Shown here: positions 29,814 through 38,093 of the stretch, piece by piece
Position numbering within the stretch: position 1 is the first letter of the stretch
Layout: every line of letters begins with the position of its first letter
NCBI GenBank assembly: GCA_013365325.1
Contig: JABVXV010000465.1
Location: forward strand, 1 to 38,093
Reading direction: 5' to 3'
DNA from: Dipetalonema caudispina
Lineage: Eukaryota > Nematoda > Chromadorea > Rhabditida > Onchocercidae
Length of the DNA: 38,093 bases
The notes under the pieces: generated by a model
Seen by the model: only the letters and a program-made list of their open reading frames with translations
What the model was told of the DNA's origin: nothing
Databases searched by the model: none
Made by a program: the position numbers and the translations under genes

Positions 29814-32282
29814 GAATGGAATTCAACCGGATTTGCTGGATTTGTTTTGATCAATCTGGTAGGTACATATATCACAGAGTAGCAATCAGATATTAACTCA
29901 TTGATAATATCATATTATGATATAAATTCGCATTATATGACGTTTAATAACTCACAACTTTCCTACGATATGTGAGGATAGATGATACCTACAAATTATG
30001 ACTTTTTACAAATAAACTAAATGATGAAAAATAAAAAACAATTTGTTTGCTACAAATTTCCGAGGTCATCCTAATATCCCAAATTGGTTGGATTTACCAT
30101 GTTAAAACTTTCAGGTTTATATGGATTTAGTGTAATTCACTTATAATTACAAAATATCCAACAAAAATATTTATTTTAACAAAATTAATCAATGAAAAGA
30201 TAAAACAAAGTTAAAATGTTTAGTTTAAGAGTTTCAAAACAAAGTCTGAGAGATTTTTGAGGTCACGCTGCGAAAAGTAGGTCAAAGTGCAATGTAAACT
30301 AAGAGAAAGCTGAAGTAATTAGCTAATACAATCATCTTGACTAAGCTTGATAGGTTTTCTACGGGATAAAATATGTAGCAGAAAGAGGGAATTAAATTTT
30401 CTTTAATCTTTTTAAATTTTTCTCACTTCACTATATCGTACTTGATATTTGATAAAAATTAGCAAATGCTAAGTAAAGCTGATTAAGGTAATTTTCAATC
30501 TAATGTAAATTATGAGTAATTAATCCATTGAATTTTCTTTCTCCATCCATTTTATCTGATCTTTATTATCTTTCGTAACATTCATTTCACATTGCTTACT
30601 AATTTTAACTTCGTAATCTTTTAAAAATCATTCGTTACAATTTTTCTTCACAGCTGAAAGAAAAAAAAAGAAGTCATAAAAACGTATATTTCTCGTTTTT
30701 CATGTTGAAATTTACGAATTTAGAAATAAATTAAAAAATATTGGAAAAAAGCTCAACTAACATTCGTGATAAAGATCGCAATTTCCTCTTTCATACGTTT
30801 CTATTTGAATATACATAGATGTGCTTGAGCGTAGTATATTATACAAGAATATGACGTATAACACGTAACTATCGACGATCACTTGAATAGACATTATCGT
30901 CCATGCGTAAGCCCACGTCTACTGCGTCTCTGACTAATACTACTTTCATTCTCTATCATGACTCAAGTAGTATCTATACTATTACTCTCATTCTCTGACA
31001 AATGTTAGAAAACGGAAGTTATTTTAGTTGAGTAAATGGAAGTAAAATGGTTTATTGATGACCTTTCATAATGTGAAATGGTTGAAGTAAGAGAAGTATG
31101 AGTGTTAATACCGCGAAATTACGGGAAGGATTCGAATTAAGGGAGAATTCATTTTTTAGTGCTGAAGGGTTATATCGGAATGTTTGAAATTAATGATTTA
31201 AAATGACAAATCAACGTACATCTATTATTATACTTATCGAGAGATAATCATTTGCAGTTATACATTTGGTTTTTTCTTGTGTTCATAAGCTTAATCGATA
31301 GCTTCGATAAGCGAAATATTGGTTTTACTGTTTATTGATTCTTATTCTTTTAGAAGTTTTACTCATTCCGCAAAGTTTTAATCCGAGCAGTCGTGAAAAT
31401 TGCATCGGAATATTCGTCGACAGGAAGATTATCGCAATAAAAACATATGTCAATTTTCTACATCGGGTATTTAATTCAAGTTCTGATTTGGATTTTATTA
31501 TAACTGTATGATCGTTTTACGAGTACGAATCGAATTATTGAATTCCTCAACGTAACGGTATGTAATCATAGCTTATGTATAACGTTAGAATCATTGTTGG
31601 ATATTTCCATAATTTGGGCTAATTACTACCCGACTCATAATTAATTATGGACAAGATTCATATTGTTTGAGTCAAGGATCATTTACTGCTCAATTCGGAA
31701 GATGAATGCAATGCTGTATTAATCGGAATTAGCTGAAAAAAGCCAATTTCTTTTTTTTTTTTTTTTTTTTTTGATTGACTTCTGAAAAATGAACATGAAA
31801 TTTCATTATCATAATTTAGTTTAATTAGCTTTTAAGCTTTAATCGTTCATCATTGATATATTAATTGCTTGTCACTAATGCGTGTCTTATACTTAATCAC
31901 TTATCAAGTAATTAATTAATGCATTTTCCATTCCAAAAAACTGGCGGGAAATTTAGAGATATTTGAAGAGATAGGTCTTATAACGGAGATAGTAATCTGA
32001 TAGGAGAATTTACCTGTCACTGCTAAATGAAGCAGGAGAGGAATGCGTTGGGTAGAAGGGAAGCTTTCTGATTATTACGGAAGAGGAAGGGAGAGATACT
32101 TGTTAAAAGAAGTTCAGTAAATTAATGAAATGCAGATAAAAGTAGTAAATGGTTAATTATTTGAGTAATGGGTCAACGTGTAATTAAGTATGGTCTGCGT
32201 AAATTGTCCTTGCAATCATCTAAAATATTGCCTTTTAATTTCAGTTTCTGTCATATCTTAGCTAAAGTTTGATGGAAAACTT
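29814..32282. other. AT-rich intergenic sequence upstream of the plus-strand gene
   Basis: No exon, tRNA or repeat family recognised apart from a 22-base poly-T at 31751-31772. It lies between the leftward gene group and the rightward gene, so it probably contains the promoter of the latter, but I can identify no specific element. Confidence 0.55.
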
Positions 32283-32314
32283 TCCATTATCTATTCAGTC
32301 CATTATCTATTCAG
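32283..32314. repeat. 16-bp perfect tandem duplication
   Basis: TCCATTATCTATTCAG occurs twice head to tail, about 90 bp before the acceptor of the plus-strand gene. It is probably a recent slippage or duplication. Confidence 0.9.
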
Positions 32315-32399
32315 GACAGAAGGACATGTTGTTTTTTTGTGGTGCTTTTACTTATTTTGCAACTAAATAAGGATAGATATTTCATTAATAATTATGATC

Positions 32400-32434
32400 G
32401 ATTTTAGATGATACGAGGATTGTTGAAACAATGA
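32400..32434 (+). promoter_or_regulatory. Acceptor, short leader and overlapping upstream ORF of the plus-strand gene
   Basis: GATTTTAG ends at 32407. The next base starts an ATG; this 8-codon frame ends in TGA at 32432-32434, overlapping the main ATG (32431) as ATGA. If a spliced leader is added here, the upstream ATG would be the first on the mRNA. Confidence 0.45.
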
Positions 32435-35400
32435 ATGCCAAAAATGAAAATTCATACCGTTCAGATGATATCATTCGAAATGCACAATTGGATGTAGCAG
32501 AAGAACTTCGCAAACATCAACTTGAAGTTCAGCGAGTCGATACAGCTTTATCATTCCTGGAAGAAATGGAATCGAATGAATTAGAAAAGGTTAAAGTTGG
32601 ATTTATCTGTTGTAAAGTAAGATGAAAATTTAGGCTGTGGGTTTGTATAATGATATGGAAATTTACTATATTGTCGTCATTTTTATTGACGTTGTTGAAC
32701 TTATGTCATCAAGTTATTTTGCAAAGGATGTGTAATAAAATGACCTGGTGAGATAAGTTCGGTATTGTTAATGAGAATTATAGGAGCAAAAACAATAACA
32801 GAAATATTGAGAAGTGAATGTGGAACATTCTTTCTATTTTTCTATGGATGAGAAACTTGATCGGTGAGACTTGCATGAGATAGCATACACTACTGGTGAT
32901 CTGTTATTTTATTATTCATTACTTTTCGTTTAATTTTTCTGTTCGAAGAATATCTTCAGAACTCCTAGGTTAATACTGAAAGAGGAACAATAATGAGGAG
33001 GTGATAAGTTAAGCTATGGTGGTAAAAATAGTACTTACCATTGTTCTGATAACGGTAATAGAAATAATGTGGATATTTATGAATTTCAGCTAAAGCATTC
33101 GAGTCATTTAGATTTTTTTAGGCTGGATGGTGTAGAATTAGGTATTAAAAGTTGTTGCTTATATTGATCCTGACGATTTGTTTGGTAAAATTACTATGAA
33201 AGCTTATCGCAAGAGATTTGTATACCATGCAGAGAAAGTGATGATAATGACCTTTGTTATCCGATAATATATGAGAATATGATAATGATGATTGCCCTTC
33301 ATGCATATCTCTGATAATAATAATCAATGTTTAGGTGAAATATATGAATATCTTTTATTTATTTTTCGATGATATTGATAAAATCCAATAAGGACTTCTC
33401 TTCTTTGTTTAGGATCTGTTATTGGATGAACCTTATGAATTCCGAGGTTTTCGAGAAGTTCGTGATAAGTTAAATCAATATACGGCTCTGGTACAACACG
33501 TAATGAGTTTGACAAGACGACGTCGATCGAGTGATTCGAAACATGAGTATGTCGCTGATAACTTTGTTGAAAAAGCTCGTGATGACTGCAATATTCATGT
33601 TGGACTCAGTTATCATAATGCAACTACTTCTACTGCATCAAGTTGGTTAATTAGTTTTTAAAAATTTTCAAATCCAAAATTTTTAATTTTCCAGATCATA
33701 ATTTTATATATATGAGTTTTTGAACGCGTAGAAATGATTCTTTTAACAGCATTAGAGTTCTGATTATGGCCTAGTTGTTCAACAGAGCAATGTCACATTC
33801 AATAGTAATATAACTGACGGTTCATGTCTGTTAAATCTGTTAGATCCATGGATAGATCATGTTGTCGAATAATTTGGATTCATCTAGTCAGAGTTTATCC
33901 TTATTAATCATTAATAGCTTATTTCAATATTGCAGTACTTGAACACTCTATTGCTGTTTATTTACTATAAATAAATGTTCTTATGGGATTTTGTTGAAGA
34001 AATTAAATATAAGCCGGTTTTTATTGTTGAAAATTAGATTTATACTTCGAATCTGGAATTCCTTTAATAAAAAGAATTTTAAACTTCATTTCTCTGAAGT
34101 AGTTCTAATTTCAAGTCTTCAAAAAAAGAAATACATTTCAGGTCAACATTTAACTAATTCGCGAATGAGTCATCTAACTATTACACCGACGACTACAGTG
34201 CATGTTTCGCCAGAATTATTAGATACTGCACCGAAGGGTGACTGTGATAATTCTTTACATATCAGGCCGAAAGAAGTACTTATTGATGCTCGACAAAGTG
34301 TTCAGAATCAGCGAGTGCATTCTGCTAGTGAACCTGGTTCGTTGATGCAGCTAGTTCAGCCGACAGTTAATGCAAATCAGAAACCACATCCATTTCTATC
34401 GCAGGTATTTTTGTTCGAGAGAAAGAAGCATTAATAAATTCTTTTCATTTTCATTTAGTTATACTTGAATAATGTAGTATATGTCTCTCGTGATAAAATC
34501 AATCAAGAGATGAATTTTATTTCCATAATTTTGTAGGCTGGATCTCATTCACATTCGCTGCATGCAGCCACACAGAATGTCCTTGGATCATTGAAGCGTT
34601 CTCTGCCCGAATTTCATCCAGTAGCTTCAAATATTTTGAAGAGTAATGTGGTTGATTTTATTTCTGCATTTGCTGTTGCACTTCGGTGTTACGATGATCG
34701 TGTACGCTCACAAATAAAGTTACTCCTTGAGTAAGAGATTTATTTTCTTTAGAATTAAACTACAATTCTTTTTTCCTTTTTTTCTTTTGCTTCAAGTTTT
34801 GACAAGATCACGTTAATCGTACCTACTTCCATATGAATCTTTTTATAATGGTTGTGCAGATAGTCGTGCTTTGACTAAAATTTAGTAAGTAGTACGTTGG
34901 GTTTATATCGACATCATCTGTTATCCAGCTGTCTTTTATCAAACATATGTTGAAGATCTTATTATTTTTGGCTCTGGTTTGATATGTTATGATAATATGC
35001 GCGAATTTATTTGGGAATAATTTTGCACAGGAAGTACGATTCATCGGTTAGCAGTATAAGACGTAGCGAACTTGTTTGTGAAATCGATCATCTGCACAAA
35101 ATAAGCCGTTCAGCAAGTACCAAACGTGAGCAGGTTTGTAATTTATCATATGTAATATTAAAACTCTTATATGTTACACCTGTACATTAAGTCAAATCAC
35201 CTCTAATTTTTTGGGAATTGATTTTTCCTAGGAAAGTGATTCATTGATTTATCAGAAATATAGATTGTCCTAGCACCAGAATTTGACACAGCTGCATATG
35301 TATGTCCAAAAGGAGCTTATGATGTCACATATTGTATCATTACATTGACGGGTAGTTAACGTTGAATCTATAGATAACTGAAGTCATGATTCATCGGTTA

Positions 35401-35713
35401 GCATGTAAGCGATGGGAAATAAGGGAAGTACTGCGAGAGATTTAAGTGATGGATGCACGAAGAACTGCCAAAATCTTAAAATTTAAATTTTATTTGTTTT
35501 AGTTCTATTTGAGACGTCATCCAGGATTAAATTAACTTCGATGACATAATTTGCGTTACTTCGTTTCCAGTTGTTGCTTTATCTATGTTTTCTTTTTCAT
35601 TTCATTTGCAGTTATTGGATATCATCCATGGCCCATATTACCAAGCAGTGAATTGTCCACCATTGCGTCAAATGAAAATTCTGCGTTCAATATTTTCATC
35701 AGATTCGTCATGA
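32431..35713 (+). CDS. Unrecognised protein, six exons, about 349 aa, N-terminal predicted coiled coil
   Basis: I do not recognise the family. Exons: 32431-32589, 33413-33641, 34142-34404, 34537-34730, 35031-35133, 35612-35713. Phases agree at every junction and acceptors are good (TTTGTTTAG, ATTTCAG, TTTGTAG, TTTGCACAG, TTTGCAG). The N-terminal ~55 residues are charged and heptad-like (DVAEELRKHQLEVQRVDTAL, SFLEEMESNELEK). An Arg-rich turn follows (SLTRRRRSSDSK). Residues about 130-225 are Ser/Thr/Pro/Gln-rich and probably disordered. A more ordered-looking C-terminal part contains VVDFISAFAVALRCYDDRVR, SELVCEIDHLHKIS and LLDIIHGPYYQAVNCPPLRQ. There is no signal peptide or membrane segment. 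An alternative last exon at 35232-35273 would give 329 aa; it resembles a decayed copy of exon 5, so I prefer 35612-35713. The first intron (823 bp) and second (500 bp) hold nothing I recognise. Confidence 0.62.
35232..35273 (+). pseudogene. Alternative terminal exon or decayed copy of exon 5
   Basis: After TTTTTCCTAG a 14-codon frame runs in phase to TAG. Its start (GAAAGTGATTCATTGATTT) aligns with the start of exon 5 (GAAGTACGATTCATCGGTT), and both directly follow an acceptor AG. It can act as an in-frame last exon, so it may be used or may be a relic. Confidence 0.4.
35383..35412 (+). pseudogene. Second partial copy of exon 5
   Basis: Sixteen bases, GATTCATCGGTTAGCA at 35388-35403, are identical to 35038-35053 in exon 5, 350 bp upstream, with weaker similarity on either side. 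There is no acceptor in front, so it is not a usable exon. Confidence 0.45.
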
Positions 35714-35848
35714 AGGTCGATACAGTGGATTTTGTACAATTTGACGATTCTAGTCTAACTGTATTGCAGTGAATCATTCAAGGAATTTATTGTTCTCTGG
35801 TTCTGTAAATAGTTCCAAATTTAAATTTAACTCAGAACTGATTCTGAT

Positions 35849-35900
35849 CAAATGGAAATTCTGTCTGTAACGTTTTCACCAAACATTACATGAAATTCGA
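35849..35900 (+). pseudogene. Decayed copy of the terminal exon end
   Basis: This 52-bp block aligns without gaps to 35669-35720, exactly 180 bp upstream (about 36 of 52 bases identical by hand count). It covers the last codons of the preferred terminal exon and the bases just after. Similarity stops abruptly on the right. Confidence 0.45.
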
Positions 35901-37980
35901 ATGTCAAATACCGAGATTATCCATGTTGTGCTATGTAATTTGCTACAGTTAAATATTGACATTGAACATTTCTGAAATTTGCCTACTGTAAAAATAGTGA
36001 TATGTCTACTGGAACGTATAGAATATTCATCAGTGAAAGTACTGTTGAACTTATCCACGATCCAGGATTTGGTCGAATCTTATCATACTTCTTAACCTTT
36101 GCTTGCTATAAGAAAATTTGTGTTTAGCAGAAATAATTTTGACAATTACTGAAGAACTATGTAATACAAATGAATGCTGAATGAAAAACATGAATAGCTA
36201 GTCTTTAGTCTTGTAAGCATTTAATGCTTCTATCCATTTGGGTTAGAAATAAGCATTCATCTCAATTATGTGAGGTATACAACTTTCCTTGGTCTCATTA
36301 GGTCGTTAGTTAATAATTATTCATGGAAGATGTCACAATATTTCAGACTTCCTGATTCAATCTTTTCAAAAAAATAAAAAAATAACCTTTTTGAAATAAA
36401 ACGGCTGATGTATGATTTGAAAGAAAAAGGACATTTCAATTTGTCTCCGTACCCTGATATCTCACCACGTCAAATGTCTGTTCGTTATTTCAAACTCGAG
36501 AATTTCCGAAAAAATGAACCGGTTTTTTGCAAAATTCTGAAACGATAAAGGCTGCTGTATTTACCCATCTGTTGGTTTGGATTGTTTGTTTTGATATCCA
36601 TCATTTTTCAAGTAAAAATAATGTTTAAACTTTACTTAAATTTATCTCCATTTATGGTTCAATTATTTTCTTTTGCTTAGTAATATTTATCATCGTTTCA
36701 ATGTGTTTCTATTTAGTTCTAAACAAAGTTTGGAAATTTCTTTTTAATTTTGGTCGAATAATTTACAAGTAATTCATTTCACATTGTGTTTAGCATTGAA
36801 TTCAAACTTTATTTCAACTCTAAGTGATGGTATTAAATTAACTTTCGAATCTTTTTGATAGGGTTGTTTCTAACGGTTCATACTTGATCATTTCTGTTAG
36901 CTTAACATTGACGATATTTTAGAAGAAATGAGGAACAATATTTTATTCCTGAGTATTTAATATATTAAATGAATATTTAAGTACTAGAATACTGTATATT
37001 TGAATATTCGATATTTAATATAATGAATTTTGGCAGAACGATACTGTCGTTCCTGCATAAAAAAAAAAAAAAAAAAACTATCTGATAATTCAAGTGCTAA
37101 TTGCATTGCGATATTTGTTACTTCCATATATTTCTGTAATTATCGTATAATTAAAACTTGTAAAAATAATAACGACGCTGAAGATGGAAAGATATCAACC
37201 ATCAAAATTTATAATGGTTGATAAAATATTTCATATTGATGCATATATATTTAAACCAATTTAAATGTTTGGAAATTTTTTCTTTCAAATTAAACTTTCA
37301 ATAATAAATCGTTTTTGCCTTGAACATGCATATTTGGTGAAATTTTTTATATTTGTTAAATTCTTTCATCTATCCTTAAAATTCTGGTTTATATGCAATA
37401 TTAAAAAGCAAATTTAAAGCTTTTATTTACCTAGTGAAGCATAAAAATTCAATCGGTAATTTCTAAAAATTTAATGAGCATTGAATTATAAAATCTAATG
37501 CAGATTTTGTACTGTAGATGTTGCACATTTTTCGATAGATTTTTTTTTTAAATATCTAGAACTTAATTTGCAATACTATTATCAAATCCTGAACAGTCGA
37601 AATTCTGTGTCAAATTTTTGAGCAACACTAAACTGAGAACAGTCATTTTGCGGATTTTTTTGTGTTCAAATTTAAAATTAAATAATACGAGGAAGGTATC
37701 ATTAGGGTGATAAACCGTATCTATGCGAATATTTTTGGTAGTTTAAAATGTAAACATTTGACAAATTAGCGAGCAATAAAATTATTGGTTCCAATGGAAC
37801 TCTTTTTACAAATGAAGTTCATTTGAATAATTTTAAAGATTTTTTTAGGGTTTAGCAAAAGTGGTAGTGAAATAATAATCCATAATAAAATATTTGTTAA
37901 TGAGCTATGAAATTTTTTGTCACAGTTGTTTGAAGAACTTGAGATGTCTAAAAATATTTTACGATATTACTATTTATTAT
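35901..37980. other. AT-rich sequence downstream of the plus-strand gene, nothing recognised
   Basis: No exon supported on either strand. It includes a 19-base poly-A at 37059-37077. AATAAA-like hexamers occur (for example near 36368) but none is close enough to 35713 to assign as the poly(A) signal. Confidence 0.55.
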
Positions 37981-37983
37981 TGC

Positions 37984-38093
<110 letters not shown>

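Noticed and set aside
31110..31145. GGATTCGAATT, resembling a tRNA B box
   Set aside because: There is no A box at suitable spacing and no cloverleaf can be drawn around it.

Overview
This is AT-rich (roughly 70 percent by eye), intron-rich animal DNA. It is most like a parasitic (clade III, possibly filarial) nematode. Introns are mostly 100-500 bp, nearly all end in a short TTTTCAG/TTTTAG acceptor without a long polypyrimidine tract, and most genes have such an acceptor 6-40 bp before the start codon, as expected where spliced-leader trans-splicing operates. The species assignment is inference. Both ends of the window are pure trinucleotide microsatellite, (ATA)n at the left and (TTA)n at the right, so it looks like a complete assembly contig that broke in repeats.

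Layout. 1-6062 is non-coding AT-rich sequence with a ~300-bp interrupted (TTA)n tract and one gene-like patch near 3.5-3.75 kb. Four confidently recognised genes follow, all on the minus strand. In order of transcription (right to left) they are: a LEM-3/ANKLE1-type ankyrin-LEM-GIY-YIG nuclease (22125-26404, 9 exons); a TTC14-type S1/TPR protein (16391-20000, 11 exons); p31comet/MAD2L1BP (14025-15557, 4 exons); and CDC5L, the Myb-domain subunit of the spliceosomal NineTeen/PRP19 complex (6063-12436, 17 exons, 753 aa). A small, unrecognised, phase-consistent three-exon candidate gene (26882-27379, minus) lies just upstream of the nuclease gene. A 5-kb AT-rich intergenic stretch follows (27.4-32.4 kb), holding a perfect 33-bp-arm palindrome and homopolymer tracts. 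On the plus strand, 32431-35713 carries a six-exon gene for a ~349-aa protein that I cannot assign to a family. Its 3' part contains decayed copies of its own exons. 35.7-38.1 kb is non-coding.

Exon models were built by hand from homology and reading-frame phase. In the four named genes and the plus-strand gene the phases add up to complete open frames; the one weak junction (nuclease exons 2/3) is flagged. CDC5L, p31comet and LEM-3 all act in or around cell division (splicing and G2/M progression, checkpoint silencing, chromatin-bridge processing). TTC14's role is poorly known. The same-strand arrangement could be an operon or simple collinearity. I found no tRNA, rRNA, CRISPR or intact transposon, and no evidence of a novel multi-gene system. 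The least explained items are the plus-strand gene, the small candidate gene and the palindrome.
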